Shown: positions 45,316 through 56,834 of the stretch, in pieces
Layout of the letters: each line of letters opens with the position of its first letter
Numbering within the stretch: the first letter of the stretch is position 1
DNA from: Daphnia carinata
Taxonomy: Eukaryota > Arthropoda > Branchiopoda > Diplostraca > Daphniidae
Direction: 5' to 3'
Assembly (NCBI RefSeq): GCF_022539665.2
Contig: NC_081331.1
Coordinates: 7,719,534-7,783,533 of the forward strand
Length of the DNA: 64,000 nucleotides
Program-made: the position numbers and the translations under genes
Notes under the pieces: model-generated
The model's database searches: none
What the model was told of the DNA's origin: nothing
The model's input: only the letters and a program-made list of their open reading frames with translations

Positions 45316-45538
45316 TGTTGAAATATATGATATATATTCCTTCAAACCTATTATAACCCATCTGGCGATGCTGTATTCGTATCCCCTTTTCTTTGCTCTG
45401 CTCTCCCCTTATAATTCAGACGAACTGTATGTGTGTTTTACTACTTGGCTTGTCGACCGCATGTGCGGAGTAAAATCTCAAATAAAGAAGTACCAACGAA
45501 GTGTCAGCAGTTAAGTAATTTGTTAATTAAACCCAACA
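45316..45538 (+). repeat. Copia 5' LTR
   Basis: 223 bp with TGTTG...CAACA ends. AATAAA near 45481. Confidence 0.97.
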
Positions 45539-45552
45539 GGTTATGGGCCCAG
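45539..45552 (+). other. Copia primer binding site (initiator tRNA-Met)
   Basis: GGTTATGGGCCCAG immediately after the LTR. Confidence 0.85.
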
Positions 45553-45645
45553 GTTTGACTAAGGTATATCTGATTAAAATAACAAAGCTGCGTATTCAAA
45601 TCTATTAACCAACACTGAACATCATATTCTTTAACAGAATCAAAG

Positions 45646-48600
45646 ATGGCTTCCGGAAATTTTTCTGCGAAAGATATTTCTCATTGTACTAAGTTTGATG
45701 GGAAGAGCTTCAGCTTCTGGAAATCAAGAGTTAGTTTTGTTCTTGAAAGCTACGAACTACTTGATGTTGTAGATGGGTCAGAACTTGAACCTTCACCTAT
45801 CGCAGCCCTAGCTGACAACTCAAATGCAGCTAGTGTTATACAGCTCGAGTCACAATCATCAAACAATGGAAGAAGCGTGATGTGACTGCTCGCAATCTCA
45901 TGTTGTCCTCCCTTGATGACAAATGTCAACTGACTGTGATATGTTGTCAGACTGCAAGCCAGATGTGGAATCGATTGAAATCCCAATTTGAACTTACTTC
46001 TCGAGAAAACAGCCACATTCTGCTGGAGAGTTTCATGAGCTACAAGTATGAAGCAGGACACAACATGATGAGTCACATCTCTACTATTGAATCACTGGCA
46101 AGAAAGTTAAATGACATTACGAAGATCCTCATGTCCCTACCAACAAGCTACAGGTCATTCTTGACCGCATGGAACAACATCTGTGATGAAGATAAGAAAA
46201 CTCTTAGAATTCTCGAAGTTCGTCTTCTGGCAGAAGAGAACATGGACAAGATGGCCAGCCTAACTGTCAAAGAACAAGACGATGCGGCACTCTGGGCAGC
46301 TCACAAGAAGACTAAATGGCAATCTCCATCTGAATCCAAAGGACAACAATCCAACTCAAAGACTGAATCGGGAATTGACAAGAGGCCTCAATGTGACTTC
46401 TGCAAAAGGGGGAAATACAGGTCAAATCACCGGGAAGAAAACTGCTGGAGAAAAGAGATGTATGAAAAAGGGAAACGCGATGCAGCAGGAGAAACAGCTC
46501 TCGCCGCCAATTCTGTTCGTGCCAAAGAGACTACTCCTAATGTGAATGATGCCAAGCAAGTAAAGATATCTGACGTCGATTATGCTTTTTACTCAACCAT
46601 TTTTGATCGGAACAACAAGCACTGGTATGCTGATTCCGGCGCCACTCAGCATATGACGGATCAGAGATCAGCCTTTGTAACGTTTGAACCAATTCAACCT
46701 GGAACACGTGCCATCAGAGGCATTGGGAAGGATAACTTACCAGTGTTCGCGCTTGGTGTTGGAGATATAAAAATCAGAACAAGAGTCGGCGGTGTCTGGA
46801 ACGAAGGCGTAATCCATGCTGCACTATTTGCTCCAAACCTAGGAGGAAGTCTTTTCTCCCTTTCAGCAGCCCCCGAACGTGGAATTAAAGCTATTTTTGA
46901 AAAAGAGCACGTGATCTTTATGAAAAAGGAAAAGATTGTTGCAACTGCATCCCGCGTTAGTCAGAGGCTGTACCTCATGGACATGGAGACGGTTACACAA
47001 AAACTCGAAGACGGTGCCCTTCTTGCACGAGAAGCCTCGCTTCAAGTATGGCATGAGCGCCTGGGACATGTCAGTCACAAAACGATCAAGAAAATGTTTA
47101 AATCGAATCTAGCGGACGGCCTACTCATCGACAAGAGTTCTAATGTTCCATCACCATGTGAGGGTTGCATCATGGGAAAACAACATCGCCTTCCCTTCCC
47201 AACTGTTGGAAGAACCAGAGCCTCCAGAATTGGAGAGTTGGTTCACAGCGACGTGTGTGGGCCAATGAAAACATCATCGCTTGCTGGATCTTTCTATTTT
47301 GTTACGTTCCGCGATGACTTCACTGGATATGGTGTGGTCAACTTCATGAAAAAGAAATCAGAAACCTTCTGTCATCTGAAGACCTATGCAGCCAAATTAG
47401 AAAACGAGACGGGACATTCCATTACCACGCTTCGATCGGATAATGGCGGCGAGTATCTAAGTAATGAATCTAAAGCATGGTTGAAAACAAAAGGTATCCG
47501 CCATGAGAGCAGCGCTCCAAAGACTCCCGAGCAAAACGGAGTAGCTGAACGGTACAACCGTACTATCCTTGAATCATTCAGAAGTATGCTCCACTCGTCT
47601 AAACTTGGACTTCAGTTTTGGGCCGAAGCAACAGCGTGCGCCGTATACCTTCTCAACCGAGTTCTGTGTTCTGCAATGGAATCCAAGACTCCATCCGAGG
47701 GATGGCATGGAAGAAAATCGAATCTCTCTCATCTCCAAATATTTGGAAGTGTAGCCTACATGCACGTCCCGAAGGATGAGCGCACTAAACTCGACTCTAA
47801 AAGTCTAAAATGTGTATTCGTGGGCTATTGTGAAACTCAGAAGGCTTTCCGTCTCTTTGATCCATCAACAAAGAAAGTTAAGATTTCTAGAGACGTTATC
47901 TTTGGTGAAGAGCCTGATCAAGATCAGGCCGGTGGAATTATGCCACTTATCTCTGACCTGCTGTCAGACACTGATTGGGAAAACGGAGAGGGCGGGGGTG
48001 CAATAGCACCCACTGGACGTGCCGCCGAGCCCGTTCCTGATGTAAGTGAATCGGCAGCAGACGGTGATCGGCAGTCTGAAACTATTGACGATCAATTCCA
48101 TCGTCGTGATGACGAAGAACCTTTTTATGGTTTCGAATCACCGGCCAGAACTCAACCTCAGTGTCAAGGTATGGAACAAATCAATCAGTTCCCACCTCCA
48201 ATCAGATCTCCAAGGATTCGTAAACCGGTGAGGCGTCTAATTGAAGACCAAAATTTCCTGAGTGTCTATGATGGTGCCCTTCTTAGTCTTGAGTTAGACG
48301 AGCCCAAGTCATTCAAAGAGGCCATTTCGTCTCCACAGTCAGAAGAATGGAAAGCTGCAATGCAGGAAGAAATTGACTCCCTTAATATTCATGGAACATG
48401 GCGTTTGGAAGAACTTCCACCAGGTCGGCGCACAGTGAAGAACAAATGGCTGTTCAAAATCAAGCGTGATGCTGACGGAAGGGCAACTCGCTTTAAAGCT
48501 CGATTAGTCGCAAAAGGATTCTCACAGAGAGAAGGGATTGACTACGATCAAACTTATGCCCCAGTTGTTCGACACGAGTCAGTGCGCACAGTTTTGGCAG

Positions 48601-49862
48601 TAGCAGCAGCGCGTAACCTCGAAATAATGCAGCTGGATGTAAAAACTGCGTTTTTGCACGGTGATCACATTGAAGAAATTTATATGGACCAGCCTCAAGG
48701 TTTCCGTTCACCCATTCACCCGACTAAAGTTTGCAGGCTACAGAAGAGCCTTTATGGATTGAAGCAGGCGTCGCGTTCATGGAACGAGAAATTCAACAGT
48801 TTCCTGGTCTTGTTTGGATTTAGTCGAAGCACTGCAGACTCCTGCATTTATTTCCGTGAAGATCAAGATGGAGTGCTCATCCTAGCCATCTGGGTGGATG
48901 ATGGTCTGCTCTGTGGAACTCATCAAAACGGACTCGCAAAAGTCATAAACTATCTGCGCGACCAACTTGAAATCACTTGTGATGTTGCAAATTTCTTTAT
49001 CGGGATTAAGATTGCAAGAGACCGTCCAACTCTAACTATCACTCTATCCCAAGAGCAGTACATTCGACGGATGCTGGATCGATTCGGGCTAATGAACTGT
49101 AATTCAAAAATTGTTCCTGCTGATCCGTTCACAGATCTCTCGGCTGCAACCTTTGGAGAAGGGGAAAATATACAAGAATTCGACCAGTCAACTTACCAAG
49201 AAGCAGTGGGGACTTTAATGTATCTTATGGTCTGCACTCGCCCAGATATTGCCTACGCCGTTGGCAAAGTAGCGCAACATTGCTGCAAGCCATTGACCGC
49301 ACATTGGACTGCTGTCAGAAGAATCATGATGTATTTGAAGGGCACTGCAAGCTATGGAATCTCTTACCATGCCACTGGATCACCTGATCTGTTGCTGTCA
49401 TACTCAGACTCTGACTACGCTGGAGACGTACAATCGCGCCGTTCAACCACTGGCTATCTTTTATTGTTTCATGGAGGACCAATAACATGGGCTAGTCGTC
49501 GACAATCCTGCGTGTCGCTCTCAACCACTGAGGCGGAGTACGTCGCGATGTGTGAGGCCACTAAAGAAGTCACCTGGATGCGGAGACTCCACAGTATTGG
49601 TGTTTCTCAAATCAAGCCAACAACACTACTATGTGATAACCAAGGAGCCATCAAGCTGGTGTCGAACGCAGAATTTCATCGCAGAACCAAACACATTGAT
49701 GTCAAGTTCCACTACATTCGAGAGCAGTACCAGAGAGAAATCGTTGCAGTCAACTACGTGGGAACGAAGGACCAACTGGCCGACATCCTAACTAAGGCGC
49801 TGGGCGGACCGTTTTTTCAAGACATGCGGAAGAGGATTGGTGTGATTGATATTTCGGTTTGA
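45646..49862 (+). pseudogene. Copia gag-pol polyprotein with one frameshift
   Basis: Gag starts at ATG 45646 (MASGNFSAKDISHC). A single shift at about 45790-45860 separates its first 70 residues from a 1326-codon frame (45882-49862). That frame contains a zinc knuckle (CDFCKRGKYRSNHREENC), a protease with YADSGATQHM (Asp about residue 251), and an integrase with H-x4-H...CEGC finger and catalytic residues D457, D520, E556. RT follows (KTAFLHGDH, SLYGLKQASRSW), with the active site WVDD (1004-1007) in place of the usual YVDD. RNase H shows YSDSDYAGD, STTEAEYVA and KDQLADILTK. Apart from the shift, everything looks intact, so the shift may be recent or a sequence error. The order protease-integrase-RT confirms Copia. 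Confidence 0.9.
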
Positions 49863-49869
49863 GTGGGGA

Positions 49870-50092
49870 TGTTGAAATATATGATATATATTCCTTCAAA
49901 CCTATTATAACCCATCTGGCGATGCTGTATTCGTATCCCCTTTTCTTTGCTCTGCTCTCCCCTTATAATTCAGACGAACTGTATGTGTGTTTTACTACTT
50001 GGCTTGTCGACCGCATGTGCGGAGTAAAATCTCAAATAAAGAAGTACCAACGAAGTGTCAGCAGTTAAGTAATTTGTCAATTAAACTCAACA
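49870..50092 (+). repeat. Copia 3' LTR
   Basis: Same length as the 5' LTR, with two differences near its end. Confidence 0.97.
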
Positions 50093-52189
50093 GAGCCAAC
50101 GTGGATCTTTTTCTACCGTAAGCTAGTAAACGGAGAGAAGAAACCACGTGATTGGTTGGAGTTTTCAAAGCGAAATGGAAGTCTGTACTGTGTGCCATGT
50201 TTTTTCTTTGGTGAAGAACGCAAGTCTTCTTTAGCTGGAAAAGAAGGATTTCGTGATTGGAAGAACGCCAGCAAGGCCATTAGTGATCACGAACGGTCAT
50301 CGGACCATAGTCATGCCATTTCTACCTTTGTCAACCGTCGCGAACCTCAAGGCAAGATTGATGCAGACTTTATCAGACAAGCGCGAATTCATCAAGATTA
50401 TTGGAGGGAATTCCTACACCGGTCAGTGGACGTCATAAAATTTCTTTCTTCCCGTGGATTGGCTTTTCGCGGATCTAACCAGCAACTCGGATCGGTTCAC
50501 AACGGAAACTATCTCGGTCTATTGGAACTATTAGCTCTACACGATGCCTTTTTGGCAAAGCACTTGGCGAGTTACGGCAACAAGGGCAAAGGTAACACCT
50601 CATACCTCTCCGCCAACATCTGCGAAGAGTTCATTCAACTTCTTGCTGAAAAGGTGGAAGCTTATATAGTTGAGGAGTTGAAAGAAGCTAAGTACTATTC
50701 AGTCATCGTTGATTCCACCCCAGATGTGTCGCACACCGACCAACTGTGTTTTGTTCTGCGCTACGTGCTGCCGGATGGAGCGCCAGTCGAACGTTTCCTC
50801 GGATTCCTACCAATGCATGGCCACACCGCTCTACAGATGTTCGATATGGTGACGGATAAGTTGAACAGGCTCGGAATTCCGATAGAAGACCTTCGCGGGC
50901 AATCGTACGATAATGCTAGCAACATGTCGGGCATCTACACTGGACTGCAAGCTAGGATTAAGGCCGTCAATCCTCAGGCAGAGTATGTGCCATGCAGTGG
51001 TCATTCTCTGAACCTAGCCGGAACCAGCGCGGCCGAATCATGTGCTACAGCCGTTAACTTCTTCAGTTTTTTGCAAGAACTCTTCAATTTCTTGTCAGGA
51101 TCGACGCATCGTTGGGCTGTTCTACTAGACATCCTACGAGCAAGTAAGAAGAAGGGGTTTAAAGTTCCTAAGAGTCTCTCCCAGACCCGCTGGTCTGCTC
51201 GTGCTGACGCTGTCATTGCCTTGAAAGAGGGCTATCCAGAATTTAAATCCGCATTAATAGGGATTGCAGCTGATTCAACTCAAACTCCAAGAACCAGAGC
51301 GGAAGCCAATGGACTTATCCAAAAGTTCAACAAACTCGAAACAGCCGTGCTGACAGTAATTTGGGCCACGGTATTGGAACGCGTAAACAAAGTCAACAAG
51401 CAGCTGCAATCCGTAGCAATTGACCTTGGCATTGTAGTAGAGCTCTATTCTTCGCTTGTTGCATTTACTAAAGAGGTCCGAGACAACTATGACAATTACG
51501 AAAAACAGGCTGTGGAACTGGTTGGAATGGAGATGGGGTCACTTGTCTACTCTGCTGATGAATGCCGACAGCGGACCCGCAAGCGACACCATGATGAAAT
51601 GGACAGTGCTTCTGACACCACTTTTACGGGCCGTACTAAGATGATCGCTGAAGTCAACATCATGCTGGATCAACTAACAGCAGAGCTCCGACGAAGGCAA
51701 CAAGCCTATTCGCAACTACACGCCCGTTTTGGATTTCTTACGATGCTCCCCGACTTGGACGCAAGAGCCATCACTTCTCAAGCACAAAATCTTGTTAACC
51801 ATTATCCTAATGACATTGAGCAGTGTTTCCCGAATGAATGCCTTCAGTTCAAGAGTTTCGTTCCTCCACACATCGGTGAAGGGCTAAAGAAGCGGAAGCC
51901 AAGCGGGCTGGACCTAATCCGGATCATGCGAGAAAAGAAACTGCAAGCGATTTCTCCAAATGTAGATATAGTCCTTCGAATATTCCTCTCCACAGCTGTT
52001 ACGAATTGCTCCGGCGAGCGATCCTTCTCCACTTTAAAACTGATCAAAAACTATCTACGGTCTACCATGGTCCAACAACGATTATCAGCACTTGCGCTTC
52101 TTCAAATTGAAAACGTTATTTTGAATTTCATTGACGTGGAGGGTGTTATTAATTTATTTTCTGCTTCAAAATGCCGCCGAAAGTGCTAA
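50093..52189 (+). pseudogene. hAT transposase main part (TTF finger, DUF4371, dimerisation domain)
   Basis: It resumes right after the Copia TSD with EPTWIFFYRK and DWLEFSKRNGSLYCVPCFFFG, a TTF-type zinc finger (C-x2-C...H-x4-H). The DUF4371 core follows (YYSVIVDSTPDVSHTDQL, GQSYDNASNMSG, CSGHSLNLAG, LSQTRWSARADA). Near the C terminus, FLSTAVTNCSGERSFSTLKLIKNYLRS is the hAT dimerisation motif. About 690 codons are open to the stop at 52187-52189. Only the Copia insertion and the frame difference beside it prevent expression, so the copy was intact until recently. Confidence 0.88.
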
Positions 52190-52370
52190 ACTGTTAACTG
52201 ATAACTCAACTGATAAATGATCATTGCTTTTGTTTCTTAACGATAATCTTATAAAATTATATTAACTGCTAATACACCAAGAATCGTGTGTTTTTTACTC
52301 ACCAAAAAAGGCCAAAAATCCATGGATGGCCTAGGGTCCACTAAAAGTAAAAGACGGCACTGCATTTGTC

Positions 52371-54372
52371 GGATTCCAATTTCGATAAACTGGTCTTCAT
52401 GAAACACAACGGCGTGTACTCTAGAAATTGGAGAAGTTCGGCATCGAAAACTCACCAAAAATGATTTGTGTAAGTGAGTTAGTAAAAAAATATACTGTTG
52501 GCACACCAGTTTTAATGTGTTCGAATTGCTTTAAATGAGCTTAGGCGAAGCTCAACTTTTTTTTTACGAAAAGTGTGCTCTGGTCGGCCAGATTTGATGT
52601 TAACAGCCAGCTGCTATAAAGGTAAACGACAACACTAAGATGGAATTTATTACACGTATTCCATATGGGACGTTAGTTATTTTCTTCTTGGGTTGGTAAC
52701 TCCTTTCTATTGCCACCTTCTGGATAAGGCCAGACTTGCCGCGACAGCGATCGAAAATTGATCGCTATCCCAGTCACGATCTAAAAATTCTTTGCCGATT
52801 CGATCATTGGAGATTTATTGGCGATTGGATCGACAATCTCAAAAATTGATCGCGATCATTTTTAGCGAGCAAATGTTTTGCCATCTAGCGGTAAATTGAT
52901 TAGCCGCATGGGAGGGTTTTATTAGTATTGCTATGGAATGCCAATTTGCAGATACAGTTTAGTATTCCCTCGTATTTGTAAAATATACTAAATACATTAA
53001 ACTCAACAAGGTTTTAACACGAGATGTCGAAAAATGATCGCTGATCAAAACAAAACAATTTATCTGAGCAGAGAGTCTGGATAAGATTGACAGCGCCTGG
53101 CTAAACATCTGGGTACAAGGCAATGGGAACCCAGTTGGAAATCAGGTAATCGAACTGGTTTTGAATTTTCTGTATCCACTTGAAACTCGAATAGGTCCTG
53201 GGCACAAAAACAGAAGAACTGCTACCCACCGATACAATTTTGAAGCCAAAAAGACCTATCCAGGAAGCGCAGGGTGAAAAAAGACAGCCCGCATACCGGC
53301 CTACCTGGTCTCAAAACCAAAATTACCCGCCTGATCAGCAAAAACCCAACATGGTCTCACTATATATGTACTAAGTAGTACATAGTTGCAGATGCACTTT
53401 TTCTTATGGGGTAAGTCATAAACGCGCAGGGCGTTAGTCAATTGTTTTTTTTAATATTGTCTGCTTGGAGTTTTTCCACGCGGGAATCGTGATAGAACGT
53501 AGTTTTCCACGTGGAAATGTGGAAAAAGACACCTAAAATTGTAAATTAAATGAGAACCCATCAAATAATTTTTTTTTTTTATTTTTCTTAGTTAATTTAT
53601 AAGATTTTCTATCTAAGACGGAATATTGAAATTCTCTAGACACAAACAAAATGTAAATATGTACTTATAATTACAATTTTTTACACTTATTTACACTTTT
53701 TAAAATTTGAACTTGGCGCGGTAAAAAAATGTCCGCCATAAGGGTTTATCAAAAGACACTTTTTCAAACGTAATTTTTGGGGTTAAATATAGCATCTTAA
53801 AAGTAAACGTTTATAACAACTTGTTCCTGGAATCACCAGCAACAAAAAACTTATAATGATTATCCTGTTTTGACGAAGATTAAGCATCAAACAATCAATG
53901 CAAAGTTTTGTCTTTTTCACACACCCCCTCCCCTTTCTAAAATCATGAAATCCTTTAATAATTATTTATGAGAAAAATAAACAGTCAAAATTGACAAATT
54001 TTGCATCAATCGATAGCTCTTATCAACAGCTATCTAATTCTCTGAAATTTATGCTAAATTTTCGGAAAAGGAAAAAGTTTAAGCGTAACATCTATTTTTT
54101 TGTTTTTATCAGTTGCGTCCATTAGAACCTTAGATCGAAAAACAACAATAACACATTTTGCCTTTAAGTTTTTTTCCCTTTGAAAATGTTGATAACAATT
54201 ACACAAAAATAGATAGCCCTTATCAAAGGCCATTTACTATAATTAATGAACTAATTATTGTAATTAATTTAGCTGACAAATAATTAATGAATTGTTTCTT
54301 TTATATTCTTTTATTTCAATTACCTCACCAATTGTACATATTCATTACATAAGCAGAATATATATATAATGT
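52371..54372. other. No gene recognised
   Basis: AT-rich intergenic sequence with GATCGATC-rich bases around 52750-52860 and a small near-palindrome (TATGTACT/AGTACATA) near 53370. No coding or RNA gene seen. Confidence 0.5.
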
Positions 54373-54376
54373 ATAT

Positions 54377-55023
54377 TGTAACGCGCACTTATGCACAAAC
54401 TCGCAATGCGCTGGGGATATTATCCGTTTTGTAACAGGATTGAAACGTGCTTTAGGCCACCGGTTAGTCTCAATTGTTATTCTTCGGTCTGGTATTAGTC
54501 TAATACAGATCCGAAGTCTAACATGTCAGGCCCCGGCCCTCTACACTACACAAAAAAGGAAGAACAGTCGCACAGATACACTTAAACTTTCGAACCAACA
54601 CCGCCCGAACAAACACGGATCGTCACCAAACTAACTTAATCCCGATAGACAAACTAAAACCGAATCTCTCTCTCTCTGAATCTCTCTTTCTTCTTCTTTT
54701 TAAAACCAACACTGCCCGCACAAACCAACGACCATCACCAAACTAGCTTGCACCGACCGACCAACTAAAGACCAGAGTTCCCCCTTCTTTTACTTCTCGT
54801 CCTACCATTTTATAAACTCACCTCCACCAACGCCATAATTACGAACTACTAATGTAAGATTGACGACAATCATGTATCACTCCCGGGATCCATTTCCATT
54901 TCCGGATATTCGTCTATAACCCGACTACTCCCGAGGGTTTAGGGCGACATTCAAACGACTTCTTATTTCTATCTTAGTTCTTATTTCTTGGTCATAGGAC
55001 TACCATTTTTTAATTTCGTTACA
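54377..55023. repeat. Probable solo Gypsy-type LTR (647 bp)
   Basis: Ends are TGTAAC...GTTACA, flanked by ATAT on both sides (54373-54376 and 55024-55027), a 4-bp TSD as for Gypsy, though in AT-rich surroundings. Inside, two imperfect copies of about 115 bp (54595-54710 and 54705-54780) share AACCAACAC(C/T)GCCCG and ATCACCAAACTA. No internal coding region, so the element was probably lost by LTR recombination. Confidence 0.6.
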
Positions 55024-55027
55024 ATAT

Positions 55028-55613
55028 TATAGTATTGTATATATATAATAGTATAGTACATATATAATAGTAATATATGTAAATATCTATATATAATTGT
55101 AACATAGATATCAGTATTTATATTGTACATATTACCTCATTGGAAAAATTTACATCAACCGCATTCATATTATTTTAATTAATTTCATTAATTTAAAAGA
55201 CATGCGCTACACGCATTATTGTTTAACTGGTTTAACTTTAGTGGTTTAACCACTAAGCAACCAAATCAAGGACCTAGTGGCGACAACGCACACTTTCTCC
55301 ATATAGAAAACTGTAGGCGCGATTATGTACTAAGTAGTATACATATTGCCTCGCGACCAGCCTGCAAAAACCCCACCATAAGAAAACGAAGCTGTGTCTT
55401 GTATGGCTGTGACTCCGCCCATTCCATGGTTGTTTCCACGGCATACCATTCCATCTTCCAACGACGTGGTATTACCTCATCCGACATTACTTCTATTTTT
55501 TCTTGGGATCAAGTCAATCTTTTTATTATCCTGTGTGGAAAATCATATCTCTAGAAAAAGAAAAATTGCGTGCTTTAAAAAGAAAAAAAAAACGAAAACA
55601 GAAAAACAGAGAA
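55028..55613. other. Upstream region of CSN7
   Basis: AT-rich repeats to about 55210, then sequence leading to the CSN7 start with CCGCCC at about 55415. No TATA box that I would call. Confidence 0.4.
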
Positions 55614-56728
55614 ATGTCTGATACTAAACCTACAAGTTTCAACCCTCTAGAACAATTCGTTTTGTTAGCGAAATCAGCCAAAGGAGCCGCAGCTGTCGAA
55701 TTAATAAAACAGGCTTTAGAATCTCCTGGTGTCTATGTTTTTGGCGAACTACTTGATATGCCCAACATTAGCGAGGTTTACTTATTTAAAAAAATTTTAT
55801 TTACAATTCCCAAAGGAACCTCTCAAATCTAACTTTCTCTTTTCCTAGCTTGAGATTGGCCAGTTCCAGCCATACTACAATTTGCTTAAGCTTTTTGCCT
55901 TCGGAACATACCAGGAGTATCTTAAAAACATTAAATCATTGCCCGAGCTGACTGCATTTCAACAGCAAAAGCTGAGACATCTGACTATTGTCACATTGTC
56001 TGAAACTAACAAAGTTAGTGGTTTTATTGTATCACAAAACTAGCTGGGGTTTTATAAAAAGCTAATAGTACTCTATTTTATCAAATAATTGTTTGTTCTA
56101 ACGTTTATTTTTAAATTTATGTTTAATGACCACCCTTTCCAGTGTATACCATATGACATGTTGGTCCAAGAACTTGAGATGAAAAATCTCAGAGAGCTTG
56201 AAGATCTCGTGATAGAAGCTATATATGGAGGTTTCACATCTTTTATTGTGATCTGAGAATCAAAATTTTACATGAATTTGATCCTAGATGTAATACGTGG
56301 CAAATTAGATCAACGCAACGGTCGCCTAGAAATTGACTTCGCAATTGGCCGAGATGCTCAAGTTAATGACATAGGCCGGATCATCCGAACCTTAAACGAC
56401 TGGTGCGAAGCATGTGATGCGATTCTTGGAGCGGTAGAAACACAGGTCATGAACGCGAACTGTGAAAAGGAAAGGCACATAAAACATCGGGCCACTATCG
56501 ACGAAGAAGTTCTGAACATTAAAAAGACTTTAAAATCTCAGGTATAACTAAAGTAGTATAAAGCATGTGGTATCGATAATTTCAATTTGGTGATAGATTC
56601 AGGAAACGGATGACATATCTCTTGCTAATGAAACCCGTAATGAAACGTTGGGAGACAAGGGCAAAAAATTGGTTAAAGGAAAAGGCTTAAAAACAAACGC
56701 CCCCAATAAATTTTGGAATAAATCTTGA
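55614..56728 (+). CDS. CSN7: COP9 signalosome complex subunit 7
   Basis: Subunit of the COP9 signalosome, which removes NEDD8 from cullin-RING ubiquitin ligases. Exons 55614-55775, 55849-56013, 56143-56230, 56288-56541 and 56603-56728 join in frame to 264 codons, the family's usual length. All introns are GT-AG and 57-129 bp. The start [15 protein letters not shown] has no earlier in-frame ATG. The PCI domain covers about residues 10-160: [48 protein letters not shown] and [28 protein letters not shown] precedes a C-terminal helix and the basic tail [17 protein letters not shown] typical of CSN7. It appears intact. Upstream lies a solo LTR, downstream a MITE and STAG. Confidence 0.97.
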
Positions 56729-56828
56729 AACAGTGAAAAACTTAAAACATTTGTAAATACTTTTCTACTACCATTTACTCTTTTGCTCCACAAAATATTG
56801 GTGCTGCTGTTAAAGAGTATCATAACAA

Positions 56829-56834
56829 AATAAA
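56829..56834 (+). terminator. Poly(A) signal for CSN7
   Basis: AATAAA about 100 nt after the stop codon. Earlier AATAAA words overlap the last exon. Confidence 0.6.

Larger units (their letters stand above)
45316..50092 (+). mobile_element. Copia LTR retrotransposon, young
   Basis: LTRs 45316-45538 and 49870-50092 are both 223 bp, begin TGTTG, end CAACA and differ at only two bases that I can find. TSD GAGCC at 45311-45315 and 50093-50097. The primer site GGTTATGGGCCCAG directly follows the 5' LTR (initiator tRNA-Met, the classical Copia primer). A polypurine tract GAGTGGGGA precedes the 3' LTR. Confidence 0.97.
44556..52362 (+). mobile_element. hAT transposon with nested Copia insertion
   Basis: The left tip CAGTGCCGTCTTTAC pairs with the right tip (reverse complement CAGTGCCGTCTTTTAC). 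Both are flanked by the 8-bp TSD CATTTGTC (44548-44555 and 52363-52370). Removing the Copia element and its TSD leaves a hAT of about 3.0 kb, a usual size. Its transposase is the TTF-finger/DUF4371 type. Confidence 0.92.

Noticed and set aside
55219..55554. 111-codon ORF upstream of CSN7
   Set aside because: Unrelated frame without domain; CSN7 begins at 55614 with conserved sequence.
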